64,000 nucleotides of DNA from Psychroserpens algicola (GCF_014526325.1 NZ_JACNMJ010000003.1:1-64000); one strand, 5' to 3'; positions 34,960 through 43,327 are shown, counted from the stretch's first letter. The notes: generated by a model not told the origin, from the letters alone. Numbers and translations are program-made.

Positions 34960-36366
34960 TTATAAGGTTGTTGGGCACACAAAATCGGTCATTGGTAAAT
35001 CCGTCTTTTTAATAGCTCCAAAACCACCAGCAATATCTACCAGATTATGAAATCCACGTGCTTTTAAAATGGAAGCAGCAATCACACTTCGGTAGCCGCC
35101 AGCACAATGAATATGATACGTTTTGTCTTTAGAAATCGCATTCATATTTTCATTGATATAATCTAAGGCAAAATGTTGCGCGTCTTCTAAATGCATGCTT
35201 GCATATTCGCCATCTTTTCTTACATCTAAGATGTTAACGTTTCCATTTTCAACGCGATTTGCAAATGTTTCTGCTGAAATAGACTCCAGTGTGTCAATCT
35301 CTTTTCCTGCTGAAATCCAGGCATCAATTCCACCTTTTAAATACCCTAAAGTATTGTCGTAACCAACACGCGATAAACGCGTCACAGCTTCTTTACTTTT
35401 ACCTTCAGGAACGACCAGTAAAATAGGTTGTTTGATATCAGTGATTAAAGCACCAACCCAAGGGGCAAATCCGCCATTCAATCCTATAAAAATCGAATTA
35501 GGAATATGGCCTTTTATATAATCGCTTTGTGGTCTTACATCTAATACCAAAGCGTCTTCACTATTCGCCATAGCTTCAAAATCTTCGGGAGACAACGGAA
35601 TGTCACCAGTTTCTAAAACCGTTTCAAAATTGTCATAGCCCATTTTGTTAAGCATCGCATTTTTTGCAAAATACTGAGGTGGAGGTGCAATACCATCTAG
35701 AACTTCTTTTACAAATTCATCTTTAGACATATCAGCTCGAAGTGCATAGTTGGTCTTTTTTTGGTCGCCAATCGTACCGACTGTTTCTTTGCTGAGGTTT
35801 TTTCCACAAGCCGATCCAGCACCATGAGCAGGATAAACAATAACATCGTCGGCTAAAGTCATGATTTTAGTTCTTAAGGACTCAAAAAGCATTTTTGCTA
35901 AATCTTCTTTCGTTAAATCCGATTTTATTGCTAAGTCTGGTCGACCAACATCGCCTAAAAACAAAGTGTCACCAGAGAATATAGCATGATCTTTTCCATT
36001 TTCATCAATCAGTAAATAGGTAGTTGATTCTAAAGTATGACCAGGTGTATGCAATGCTTTAATGGTTAAATTTCCTATTTTAAATTCTTCATTGTCACTT
36101 GCTGAGTAAATGTCATATGAGGTTTCAGCTCCAGGTCCGTAAACAATTGTAGCGCCTGTTTTCTTAGCTAAATCCACATGACCAGAAACAAAATCGGCAT
36201 GAAAATGCGTTTCAAAAATGTACTTGATTTTTGCCTTGTTTTTATTGGCTTTATCAATATAAGGTTGTGTTTCGCGAAGTGGATCAATAATTGCAACTTC
36301 GCCTTGAGATTCTATATAATAAGCACCTTGTGCTAAGCAGTTTGTATATATTTGTTCGATAATCAT
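34960..36366 (-). CDS. Persulfide dioxygenase-like MBL-fold protein fused to two rhodanese domains
   Basis: This 468-residue protein has an N-terminal metallo-beta-lactamase domain (~1-235) with ETHFHADFVSGH, HTPGHT and SGDTLFLGDVGRPDL. These match the ETHE1/BLH persulfide dioxygenase group. Two rhodanese domains follow. The middle one (~265-355) has lost the catalytic Cys (LLVVPEGKSKEA). The C-terminal one keeps it (YHIHCAGGYRS). It would oxidise glutathione or low-molecular-weight persulfide and handle sulfane sulfur. The neighbouring sulfur transporters and regulator support this. Confidence 0.88.
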   Translation of the reverse strand: MIIEQIYTNCLAQGAYYIESQGEVAIIDPLRETQPYIDKANKNKAKIKYIFETHFHADFVSGHVDLAKKTGATIVYGPGAETSYDIYSASDNEEFKIGNLTIKALHTPGHTLESTTYLLIDENGKDHAIFSGDTLFLGDVGRPDLAIKSDLTKEDLAKMLFESLRTKIMTLADDVIVYPAHGAGSACGKNLSKETVGTIGDQKKTNYALRADMSKDEFVKEVLDGIAPPPQYFAKNAMLNKMGYDNFETVLETGDIPLSPEDFEAMANSEDALVLDVRPQSDYIKGHIPNSIFIGLNGGFAPWVGALITDIKQPILLVVPEGKSKEAVTRLSRVGYDNTLGYLKGGIDAWISAGKEIDTLESISAETFANRVENGNVNILDVRKDGEYASMHLEDAQHFALDYINENMNAISKDKTYHIHCAGGYRSVIAASILKARGFHNLVDIAGGFGAIKKTDLPMTDFVCPTTL

Positions 36367-36451
36367 AACATGAATATTTTAATTTATTCTCTTTTCATTT
36401 GTATATAAAGATACAGAATATTGGATTTTTGATTTGTGATTTTTGTTACAT

Positions 36452-37258
36452 TTAACTTAGTACTTCTTTGTAGATGATGTAAAATGCCATTATTAAAGTG
36501 AAGTAGCCAAACCATTTTTTTAGCCTTTTATCACTCACTAATTTTGAGGCATAAACACCAATTATAATTCCTACAATTGAAAACGTGGTAAAAGTAATCA
36601 GGAATGACCAATCTACCGTTATATTTTGAAGATCTCCTAAAAAACCTATTAATGATTTTATTGCAATAATTAGTAAAGATGTACCTACAGCTCGTTTCAT
36701 GGGTAGTTTTGCCAAAAGAACAAGAGCAGGAATAATTAAAAACCCTCCACCTGCACCAACAAGTCCTGTTAAAACTCCAACGACAATACCTTCTATAGCA
36801 ATAAGAGGGTAATTGTAGTTAATGAGTTTATTTTCAATAATATCTACCTCCTTCTTCTTAGAAATAATCATGGAAAAACTTGCTAGAAGCATGATTATTG
36901 CAAATAGCATCATGATAAAGACATTGTTAGTCACCTCAAAATTATTGATCTTAAAAAGTACTTCTGGAATTTTTGGTACTATAAAAAGGCGTGTTAGGTA
37001 AACCGCAATTAATGCAGGCGTAGCAAATATTACAGCAGTTTTAAAATCGATTAAGCCTTTTCTAAAATTTTGAAATGCTCCAATGATAGATGTTATTCCA
37101 ACAACAAAAAGCGAATAACCAGTTGCTATAATTGGATTGATACCCAAAATATAAACTAAAATAGGTACCGTTAATATAGAACCGCCTCCACCAATAAGAC
37201 CTAAGATTACACCAACAAGTAGTGCGCCTATGTATCCTAATATTTCGATAGTGTCCAT
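36452..37258 (-). CDS. TauE/SafE-family sulfite/organosulfonate exporter
   Basis: This 268-residue membrane protein has about eight helices. It contains two copies of the family's Gly-rich motif: GVILGLIGGGGSILTVPIL near the N-terminus and GVLTGLVGAGGGFLIIPAL in the second half. It probably exports sulfite or a related sulfur anion formed by the adjacent persulfide dioxygenase. Its start abuts the stop of the YeeE-like gene at 37259 with no gap, indicating one operon. Confidence 0.88.
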   Translation of the reverse strand: MDTIEILGYIGALLVGVILGLIGGGGSILTVPILVYILGINPIIATGYSLFVVGITSIIGAFQNFRKGLIDFKTAVIFATPALIAVYLTRLFIVPKIPEVLFKINNFEVTNNVFIMMLFAIIMLLASFSMIISKKKEVDIIENKLINYNYPLIAIEGIVVGVLTGLVGAGGGFLIIPALVLLAKLPMKRAVGTSLLIIAIKSLIGFLGDLQNITVDWSFLITFTTFSIVGIIIGVYASKLVSDKRLKKWFGYFTLIMAFYIIYKEVLS

Positions 37259-37678
37259 TTAATGTGGTAATTTGTCTTTAAGAATACCATATACGTAGGT
37301 TCCTAAAATTGCAGCAAGAATAACTATGAGCATTGAAAATACACCTGTTCCAACCAATATATACATTGGTCCTGGGCAAGCTCCAGATAAAGCCCAACCT
37401 AAGCCAAAAATAGTGCCGCCAATAATATAGCGTTTAAACCCTTGGTCTTTTTTTGGGACTGTCATAAGTCCACCATTGATATTCTTAAAATTCTTACTCA
37501 ATAAAAGTAAAATGACTCCGGTAGCAATAGCCGTTCCTATGATGCCATACATATGAAAGGATTCAAATTTGAACATCTCGTAAATACGATACCAGGAAAC
37601 CGCTTCAGATTTTACAAGGACAATTCCGAAGATTATTCCAACCACTAAAAATTTTAAATACTTTATCATCTTAACCAA
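37259..37678 (-). CDS. YeeE/YedE-type sulfur transport protein, second half (DUF6691-like)
   Basis: This 139-residue protein has four hydrophobic segments and the motif GWALSGACPGPMY, whose Cys matches the conserved thiosulfate-path Cys of YeeE. With the preceding gene it forms a split YeeE. It overlaps that gene by 8 nt and abuts the TauE-like gene. The likely role is uptake or export of thiosulfate or sulfane-sulfur species. Confidence 0.85.
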   Translation of the reverse strand: MVKMIKYLKFLVVGIIFGIVLVKSEAVSWYRIYEMFKFESFHMYGIIGTAIATGVILLLLSKNFKNINGGLMTVPKKDQGFKRYIIGGTIFGLGWALSGACPGPMYILVGTGVFSMLIVILAAILGTYVYGILKDKLPH

Positions 37679-38231
37679 AAATTAAAGGGAATAGTAAATG
37701 AATCATAATTAAACCACCTAAAAAGAAACCAATTACTGCAATTAAAGATGGTAGTTGTAAGCTACTTAAACCAGTAATAGCATGGCCTGAAGTGCAACCT
37801 CCAGCATATCGTGTTCCAAATCCGACGAGAAATCCGCCAATAATCAAGATGGCTAAGCCTTTGAATGTGAAAACATATTCCCAACTATATAATTCGGCTG
37901 GTAATAAGGTTTGTCCGGCATTTTCAAACCCCAAGGTATTGAGGTCTTGAACTGTTTGCGGATTTAAATCAATATTTGTAGGTACCGATAAATAATGATG
38001 CGCTATAAATCCACCAATAATAGCTCCTAAAACAACAGTTAGGTTCCAGCGTTGGGATTTCCAATCGAAATCAAAGAATTTTACTTTTTTTCCTGCGCCA
38101 CTAATAGCACAAAGTGTTCTTAGATTAGAGGACATGCCAAATGTTTTGCCAAAATAGATAAGGAGAAACATGATTATGGCAATAAGCGGACCAGAAACAT
38201 ACCATGGCCAAGGTTGTAAAATGTATTCCAT
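37671..38231 (-). CDS. YeeE/YedE-type sulfur transport protein, first half
   Basis: This 186-residue membrane protein has the motif RYAGGCTSGHAITGLSSLQ, the YeeE signature with its essential Cys. It forms the first half of a split transporter with the overlapping gene at 37259. The operon order on the minus strand is Crp/Fnr regulator, YeeE-1, YeeE-2, TauE, MBL-rhodanese. A -7 promoter element lies at 38249-38256. Confidence 0.87.
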   Translation of the reverse strand: MEYILQPWPWYVSGPLIAIIMFLLIYFGKTFGMSSNLRTLCAISGAGKKVKFFDFDWKSQRWNLTVVLGAIIGGFIAHHYLSVPTNIDLNPQTVQDLNTLGFENAGQTLLPAELYSWEYVFTFKGLAILIIGGFLVGFGTRYAGGCTSGHAITGLSSLQLPSLIAVIGFFLGGLIMIHLLFPLIFG

Positions 38232-38248
38232 GTGGTAGTAATTTATTA

Positions 38249-38256
38249 CAAATGTA
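38249..38256 (-). promoter_or_regulatory. -7 promoter element of the sulfur operon
   Basis: On the minus strand this reads TACATTTG, matching TAnnTTTG, 17 nt ahead of the YeeE-1 start codon. It lies between the regulator gene and its likely targets. Confidence 0.5.
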
Positions 38257-38292
38257 AACCGACTAAATGAATCTGAATGTGATAATTGTTAC

Positions 38293-38928
38293 TTAAAACT
38301 GTAAGACTTCAATTTTATTCCTCATCAGTTTAATTTTATCCTCATTTTCTAATTGCTTTAAAATGCGAGATACCACGACTCTGGAGGTGTTTAAATCTTC
38401 TGCAATATTTTGATGCGTTTTACTAATTGTAGTCGAAGCATTTAATTTAACATGATCAATTAAATATTTGTAGAGCCGTTCGTCCATTTTCATAAACGCT
38501 AAAGTATCTATGGTATCGAGCATTTCGTCAAAACGAATCTGATAGCTTTGAAGAATGAAATTGCGCCAGCTTTTATTATTGTCAAACCATTCGACCATTT
38601 TATGGTTAGGAATCATTAAAACGGTAGAATCCTTATCGGCAACAGCTCTGATTTTACTTTTCAATTTTGAAATGCAACATGTTAAGGACATTGAGCAGGT
38701 GTCTCCACTCTCTAAGACATATAACAGTAATTCGCTGTCATCGTGATTCAGTCTTAATACTTTGATGTTACCTTTTAAAAGTAGAGGGATATGGGAGAGT
38801 TCTTGTCCGATATCAATAATGATATCATTTGCTTTAAATGTTTTAAGAATACCGTTTTTAGCAATGTCATTGATAATAACATCATCAAATTGAGAATAAA
38901 ATTGACTGAGTAGTTCTTTAATTATCAT
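38293..38928 (-). CDS. Crp/Fnr-family regulator with a Cys cluster
   Basis: This 211-residue protein has a cyclic-nucleotide-binding-like beta-roll (~25-120) and a winged HTH at the C-terminus (THQNIAEDLNTSRVVVSRILKQLE). In the roll lies DTCSMSLTCCISKLK, with three Cys, in the place where CRP binds cAMP. This suggests redox, sulfur or metal sensing rather than cAMP. It is 61 nt upstream of, and on the same strand as, the sulfur transport operon, making it the likely regulator. The Cys role is inferred. Confidence 0.87.
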   Translation of the reverse strand: MIIKELLSQFYSQFDDVIINDIAKNGILKTFKANDIIIDIGQELSHIPLLLKGNIKVLRLNHDDSELLLYVLESGDTCSMSLTCCISKLKSKIRAVADKDSTVLMIPNHKMVEWFDNNKSWRNFILQSYQIRFDEMLDTIDTLAFMKMDERLYKYLIDHVKLNASTTISKTHQNIAEDLNTSRVVVSRILKQLENEDKIKLMRNKIEVLQF

Positions 38929-38967
38929 GCTTCAAAAATAAACATTTACAATTTTGAATTAAATTGT

Positions 38968-38999
38968 TTGGTAGTTTTTTAATTAATGTAGTATATTTG
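38968..38999 (+). promoter_or_regulatory. Canonical promoter of tRNA-Arg
   Basis: TTG at 38968-38970, a 21-nt spacer and TATATTTG at 38992-38999 fit the Bacteroidota consensus. The tRNA starts 15 nt downstream. Confidence 0.75.
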
Positions 39000-39013
39000 C
39001 ATCCCAATTAAAA

Positions 39014-39087
39014 GGCCTCGTGGCGCAACTGAATAGCGCACTTGATTACGGCTCAAGAGGTTACAGGTTTGAATCCTGTCGAGGTCA
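39014..39087 (+). tRNA. tRNA-Arg (anticodon ACG), integration target
   Basis: The 74-nt gene folds into a cloverleaf: acceptor GGCCTCG/CGAGGTC, anticodon stem CTTGA/TCAAG with loop TTACGGC (anticodon ACG), and T-arm ACAGGTTTGAATCCTGT. CCA is not encoded. Its last 15 nt and the following bases recur at 59952-59972, the other end of the island, so the element restored the tRNA end on insertion. Confidence 0.95.
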
Positions 39088-39093
39088 CGAATA
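39073..39093 (+). repeat. attL: left 21-bp direct repeat of the island
   Basis: The 21 bases from 39073, beginning ATCCTGTCGAGGTCACGAAT, are identical to 59952-59972. They cover the T-arm 3' half, the acceptor 3' strand and 6 nt beyond the tRNA-Arg gene. This is the standard crossover location for tyrosine integrases. Confidence 0.92.
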
Positions 39094-39098
39094 TAATT

Positions 39099-39133
39099 CC
39101 CAGCTAATTGATATACAGTTAGTTGGGTTTTTT
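39099..39133 (+). terminator. Terminator behind tRNA-Arg, inside the island
   Basis: CCCAGCTAA (39099-39107) pairs with TTAGTTGGG (39119-39127, one G-U pair), followed by six T. The island supplies a new terminator for the tRNA it occupies. Confidence 0.75.
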
Positions 39134-39141
39134 GTTTGGAT

Positions 39142-39167
39142 ATTTGTGTCACTTTACGTGTCTCTTT
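39142..39167 (+). repeat. Paired GTGTC repeats, left arm-site candidates
   Basis: ATTTGTGTCACTTT (39142-39155) is identical to 59802-59815 at the right end. A second copy GTGTCTCTTT begins 12 nt later (39158). The same 12-nt spacing occurs at the right end. The pattern fits arm-type binding sites of a tyrosine integrase. Confidence 0.5.
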
Positions 39168-39375
39168 TTTACAAGACTGCTTATCCAATAGCACCATTCT
39201 ACCTGAGGACTTCTTAAAAACTTAATCGTATTGTTTAAAAAAGTTATTCGTTTGAAAAGTTCATTTTTGCGACATGGGCGTATCCGAAAATATTGAAAGT
39301 AACCCATCTTCTTACACGGGGGTACTTCGAGAATCTGATAAATGAAGATTAAAGCAAGTTGACATAGAAAAAAAA

Positions 39376-39615
39376 TCATTTTATTTTTTTGAAATCAATT
39401 ATTTCTGAGATATCAACTTCTAGTGCTTTGGCAATTTTAATAATGGAAATAATATTAGGTATATGTTCCCCTCTTTCAATCCTTCCTATTTGGTTTTTTG
39501 CTACGTCAGCATCTACCTGCAACTGAAATTGGCTTAAATGTCTTTCAAGTCTTAGTTTGCGAATATTGTCGCCTATTTGCTTGATTATTTTCTTTTCAGA
39601 CATTTCCATGTCCAA
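39376..39615 (-). CDS. XRE-family helix-turn-helix regulator
   Basis: This 79-residue protein is a single Cro/C1-type HTH: IGDNIRKLRLERHLSQFQLQ then AKNQIGRIERGEHIPNIISI, ending ALEVDISEIIDF. It is the first gene inside the left end of the island and is divergent from the hypothetical gene at 39707. It may repress the divergent promoter or island functions. The 288 nt between the tRNA and this gene hold the terminator and GTGTC repeats and nothing else that I can see. Confidence 0.85.
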   Translation of the reverse strand: MDMEMSEKKIIKQIGDNIRKLRLERHLSQFQLQVDADVAKNQIGRIERGEHIPNIISIIKIAKALEVDISEIIDFKKIK

Positions 39616-39650
39616 AAGTCCATCTATCTCATAAAAATATTAACCCCATG

Positions 39651-39682
39651 TTTGTGGTATTTGATTTTAATTGTTATCTCTG
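39651..39682 (+). promoter_or_regulatory. Promoter of the 39707 gene
   Basis: TTTG at 39651-39654, a 20-nt spacer and TATCTCTG at 39675-39682 (one base off TAnnTTTG) lie 25 nt ahead of the ATG. It is divergent from the XRE gene, which may regulate it. Confidence 0.45.
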
Positions 39683-39706
39683 CAATTAATTCAAAAAGAG
39701 TATGGT

Positions 39707-40210
39707 ATGTTTTCGAATGATTTAGATATTCCAAGGGTTATTAATACATTTTACAAACAACCAAATTCATTTGCTACTCTCGAATTCGGGTTTGAGGAGC
39801 AAGCAATGCTAGTAAAGTCGGGGTTAGATAAAAATGAATCAACAAGTAAAGGGTTGTTTAGGTTGTTTATTCAGAAAGTTCCAAAGGATTATAATAACTC
39901 AAAATTGATATTTCACATTACAGATAATCCAATTGGCTACTTCTACTTTGAGCCTCTATATTATTCATCTCAATTAAATTTTAAAGAAAGGATACTTGAA
40001 CCAAAACCAAATTTAGTTACTAATGGTTTTATTGAAATTGGAATACCACATTCAATAGAACTTAATTTTATTAAGAATGCTCTACCCAATGAAAGTTCAA
40101 GACCTAAAATAGTTACTCTTAAATACAACAATCTGATTTCAGTAAAAAATCATGTAGACGATAGCTCTATATCTGGATTTAACCGAATAGCTTTAATAAT
40201 CAATAAATAA
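39707..40210 (+). CDS. Hypothetical island protein
   Basis: This is 167 residues from the ATG at 39707; an upstream TTG at 39671 is open but falls inside the apparent promoter. No recognised domain is seen. The protein looks soluble and mixed alpha/beta, with FATLEFGFEEQAMLVKSG, an IFHITDNPIGYFYFEPL strand pair, and ends SGFNRIALIINK. It has no signal peptide. The next gene follows after 6 nt. Function is unknown. Confidence 0.55.
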   Translation: MFSNDLDIPRVINTFYKQPNSFATLEFGFEEQAMLVKSGLDKNESTSKGLFRLFIQKVPKDYNNSKLIFHITDNPIGYFYFEPLYYSSQLNFKERILEPKPNLVTNGFIEIGIPHSIELNFIKNALPNESSRPKIVTLKYNNLISVKNHVDDSSISGFNRIALIINK

Positions 40211-40216
40211 AATCAT

Positions 40217-40766
40217 ATGAGAAAGTCAATTGTCTATAATTCAATATTATTGTTCATATTTTTTCTGTCCTTAAATTCGTATTCTCAAAAGAACAGCGAT
40301 TACTTAGATGTAAAAAATGGCTTCATAATATTTACGTTTGGAGATTTATATAGCACTTACAGTAACCGTTTAATTAAGGAGAAAAAAAGACTGAACATTA
40401 CTGGAACTACTTTTTATAAATACAATGGAGTTGAGCCGAGTGATTTATTTGGGGTGGCATGGGATAAAATTTCATTGGGATTCACAAAGAATAAATTGAC
40501 AGATGTAGAGGTGCGTTGGAATTATAACTCGAATCATTTCAAAACGATTAGGAATGATTTAGAAAATGTTTTTGGAAAACCACAGATTTCAGATACAGGA
40601 TACACAGTAACATACTTTTGGAAATCCAAAAAAAATTATTATGAAGTTCACAGGAAAAAGTTCAAGGTACCCTGAAGACTACGGTAAATATGAGTACTTT
40701 ACCTTGAAAATCGAAAGCATTTTTTTGAAGAATGAGCTGAAGTATAATAAGAAGAAGGATTTTTGA
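40217..40766 (+). pseudogene. Hypothetical exported protein, apparently frameshifted
   Basis: The first frame (40217-40675) encodes 152 residues with signal peptide (LLFIFFLSLNSYSQ) and a mature part ending KKNYYEVHRKKFKVP. Directly behind, in the +1 frame, reading continues without a stop as RYPEDYGKYEYFTLKIESIF...KKKDF to a TGA at 40764-40766. Its composition is coding-like, with no start of its own. An A8 run at 40628-40635 just upstream is a natural slippage site. Either the gene is broken, slips, or carries a sequencing error. The function is unknown. Confidence 0.5.
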
Positions 40767-40779
40767 GTTAATAAGCGAT

Positions 40780-41205
40780 ATGAATACAGAATTAATAAAG
40801 CTTAAAGTTAGACCAAAGTCAGATTCATCATATGTTAAAGAAATCTTCTTAAAAGCTTGTCAAAACCTCGATACATCTATATTTGAACCTCTTATTGATG
40901 AGAATGAGTATTTTGAGAGTCTTGACAAGTACAGGTTCCTGCAATCTATGAAGGAGCAGTTTGATTATCTCAAAGAAAATGGTGTCGAGAAAGTATATAT
41001 GGCTATAGGAACTTGTAAAATGTGCTATACTGGGGAGAAGGTCTATGAGTTTTATAAGGAACTCAAAAATGGTAAACCAGCTTTTGCATATAACATCCAA
41101 GAAGAAAACGGAAATATAAAGGACATTTTCAGGTGTAACTTTAGTGATGGTTATCAGAGAGCTTCCAGAGACAATAAGAACCCAGATATAACGTATCTAT
41201 TCTAA
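40780..41205 (+). CDS. Hypothetical island protein
   Basis: This 141-residue soluble protein has no recognised family. Visible features are an acidic helical middle (IDENEYFESLDKYRFLQSMK), a short IGTCKMCYTGEKVYEF segment with a CxxC pair, and an FRCNFSDGYQRASRD end. The CxxC could bind metal or be redox active, but the context gives no support. It lies 13 nt behind the frameshifted gene. Confidence 0.5.
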   Translation: MNTELIKLKVRPKSDSSYVKEIFLKACQNLDTSIFEPLIDENEYFESLDKYRFLQSMKEQFDYLKENGVEKVYMAIGTCKMCYTGEKVYEFYKELKNGKPAFAYNIQEENGNIKDIFRCNFSDGYQRASRDNKNPDITYLF

Positions 41206-41250
41206 GCGATTAACTAGAATTTAATCTATTTACTAATATTTAATAGTAGC

Positions 41251-41655
41251 TTGAGGAAAGTTGTTTTATACATGCTGTTATTTCTATTACCAATCTTAAT
41301 AATAGTTTTAGTCAATGAGGCATCAAGATATACTAGAACTGAAACTGGTGTTAAGGTTAAAGATGTGGTTGCTATTAATTCCGATTCTATATTGATAGAC
41401 AGATGTACTTGGGCATGTTACTATAATACTAAAAGCCATTGCAAGATAAACCACGCTAACTTTGCTAAACCCTATTTTAAATACATAGACCCATTATATT
41501 TTGGCATTATTGAATTTATGCATAAAGGCAATAATTATAAATTAATGAATGTTCTTTTTTTAGTATTACTGGTGCCTGTTCTTATGTATACACTTCTAAT
41601 AGCTAATATTGAGTTGTATTTAAGAATTAAAAAAAATCAAAAAGCAAGTAAATGA
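41251..41655 (+). CDS. Hypothetical membrane protein (TTG start)
   Basis: This 134-residue protein starts at TTG (MRKVVLYMLLFLLP...); an ATG at 41272 is an alternative. It has two membrane helices (~5-22 and ~103-125). The loop between contains CTWACYYNTKSHCKI with three Cys, probably facing the periplasm. The stop overlaps the next start as ATGA. No family is recognised. Confidence 0.5.
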   Translation: MRKVVLYMLLFLLPILIIVLVNEASRYTRTETGVKVKDVVAINSDSILIDRCTWACYYNTKSHCKINHANFAKPYFKYIDPLYFGIIEFMHKGNNYKLMNVLFLVLLVPVLMYTLLIANIELYLRIKKNQKASK

Positions 41656-41834
41656 AAGTCATAGATGAAATATTTGTTTACTGCACTGATTTTATAATCA
41701 ACTTAGCCAATTTATTCGAATTCTCATATTACGAAGTCAATACAATTATTTTTTGCATACTTTTTCCTTTAATCATAGTTATTCTTTCACTTAATTATTT
41801 TCGATTGAGGTTAATTTTGAAGAAATCAAATTAA
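41652..41834 (+). CDS. Small hypothetical membrane protein
   Basis: This 60-residue protein has one or two hydrophobic stretches (~12-25 weak, ~33-50 strong: IIFCILFPLIIVILSL) and a basic C-terminus. It overlaps the preceding membrane protein gene by 4 nt (ATGA), so the two are probably coexpressed. Function is unknown. Confidence 0.45.
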   Translation: MKVIDEIFVYCTDFIINLANLFEFSYYEVNTIIFCILFPLIIVILSLNYFRLRLILKKSN

Positions 41835-41945
41835 ATCGATTTTGTAATACGTGTATACTGTAAGGTATTTTTTCGGTGAAAATGAGTCAAAAATGAGGGG
41901 TTTGGAGGTAGGCTTTGTTTATTGTAAATAAAAAAATCAAATATT

Positions 41946-42545
41946 ATGAAAAGGCGATTTTCAATTAAACGAGCATTTTTGGATTTACTTTTTATTAAGG
42001 TTCAATTAAAAGATCTGTTTTCAAAGAATGATAAATACAAACAATTAATTGAGTTTATGTTGTCAAAAGACTTCATCGATTCAGATGAATATTTACCTTC
42101 TTTAAAACAAATAGGAATTGAGTTAAATATAAAACCCTATACATTGAGTAAGCTAATAAAGGATTTATATAATGAAGTATTTGATTTAGAAAAGGAGAAT
42201 TATCTAGAATTTAATAAGCCAGAAATTTATTTTGACTTGAACTATTTTGAAAATGATAGAGGCTATTTTCTGTGTAAGAACTTGGCTTATATTCCTAGGG
42301 TTGGAGAAAATATTGACATTCCATTTTTAAAAGCTCAAGTAGGAACTGATTATTTTTATGTAGATAGTATTCGTCATAGTCTTGATACAAATGTTCAAAG
42401 AATATTTATTAGCTTAAAATCTGGTTTATATAATAAGTATTTCCATTATGAGAAATATAAAGCCTATGAACAAGGAAGAATCGATAGTAGTGATTTGTTT
42501 TATAAGCACGATCTATCAATAAAAAAAAAGATGAAAACTAATTAA
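41946..42545 (+). CDS. Putative winged-HTH protein
   Basis: This 199-residue, strongly basic N-terminus is followed by a GntR-like winged-helix segment (~28-72: EYLPSLKQIGIELNIKPYTLSKLIKDL). The remaining ~130 residues are Tyr/Phe-rich with no match I recognise. It may be a DNA-binding regulator or replication-associated protein. The upstream 111 nt contain no clear promoter. Confidence in the HTH is moderate. Confidence 0.5.
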   Translation: MKRRFSIKRAFLDLLFIKVQLKDLFSKNDKYKQLIEFMLSKDFIDSDEYLPSLKQIGIELNIKPYTLSKLIKDLYNEVFDLEKENYLEFNKPEIYFDLNYFENDRGYFLCKNLAYIPRVGENIDIPFLKAQVGTDYFYVDSIRHSLDTNVQRIFISLKSGLYNKYFHYEKYKAYEQGRIDSSDLFYKHDLSIKKKMKTN

Positions 42546-42572
42546 ATATTATATCTTTAAACTAAATATACC

Positions 42573-42836
42573 GTGAAAAAAGAAGATTATAGACACATTA
42601 TTGTTGAAAGCTTTATCCCTGCCGATGCATCATCTAGACATGGTTTAGTTCACATTAAACCAGTTGCTAATCAAGAGCCATTTTTAGAATCTATGTTTGT
42701 GCAATGTTCCAAAGAACTCTCAACAGATTATCCAATAGGTACGAAGTTTAGAATTAAAGCTAAAATTACTAGTAGAGAAGGTGGTACTCCTTTTGTTTCT
42801 AGCCATTATACATGGAAATATGAAGTTTTGAAATGA
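42573..42836 (+). CDS. Small hypothetical protein (GTG start)
   Basis: This 87-residue protein uses GTG. No ATG lies near the N-terminus. The sequence alternates strands (YRHIIVESFIPA, GTKFRIKAKITSRE, PFVSSHYTWKYEVLK), suggesting a small beta fold, possibly OB-like. It overlaps the GNAT gene by 4 nt (ATGA). Function is unknown. Confidence 0.5.
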   Translation: MKKEDYRHIIVESFIPADASSRHGLVHIKPVANQEPFLESMFVQCSKELSTDYPIGTKFRIKAKITSREGGTPFVSSHYTWKYEVLK

Positions 42837-43234
42837 ACATAAAAGTAAAAAAAGTCAATTCTGAACTAATAATTAAATTAAAAAAGTGGTATCAACAATT
42901 TACTAATGAAGACAATAATAATTTGCGATTTAGGTTCGAAGAAGATACTTTTTATGTTGCCAAAATTGATGATGAAATAGTTGGAATATTAGGTTATGAA
43001 GATCATAATTCATTTTGTTGTGATTTCAAGAGGTTCGTTGTTCGTGAGTATAGAAATAAAAACATTGCTGAATTATTGCTAGATTTTTTAATTGTTGATG
43101 CAAGAATAAATAACAAAAGAGCTATTGATTGTACATTAAATTCTCATAACGAAAAAGGAATTAACTTCTTAACAAAAAAAGGATTTGATATTTCTAAAGG
43201 AGAGTTGAAGTGCTATGCTAAACTCAATCTTTAA
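42833..43234 (+). CDS. GNAT-family N-acetyltransferase
   Basis: This 133-residue protein has the GNAT fold: TFYVAKIDDEIVGILGYED (strands 2-3), then RFVVREYRNKNIAELLLDFL, which is motif A for acetyl-CoA binding (Q/RxxGxG/A is relaxed here to RNKNIA), and NEKGINFLTKKGF for motif B. The substrate is unknown. It is coupled to the preceding small gene. It ends 179 nt ahead of the defence operon. Confidence 0.75.
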   Translation: MNIKVKKVNSELIIKLKKWYQQFTNEDNNNLRFRFEEDTFYVAKIDDEIVGILGYEDHNSFCCDFKRFVVREYRNKNIAELLLDFLIVDARINNKRAIDCTLNSHNEKGINFLTKKGFDISKGELKCYAKLNL

Positions 43235-43327
43235 TTTTCCTAAATTGTATTAGGTCCAAAGCATGTGTTTTCTTAACTTTATTGACCCTAAGATTCCCCT
43301 TACTATTTTAATCAGCATTAATTGATA

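Noticed and set aside
34802-35050. Plus-strand 82-residue frame overlapping clpS end
   Set aside because: It reads clpS in another frame and runs through the terminator into the antisense of the MBL-rhodanese gene.
38979-39217. Short open frames on both strands across the tRNA-Arg gene
   Set aside because: They translate the tRNA itself (the antisense one contains the familiar SVAPRG peptide of tRNA genes) and have no independent coding signal.
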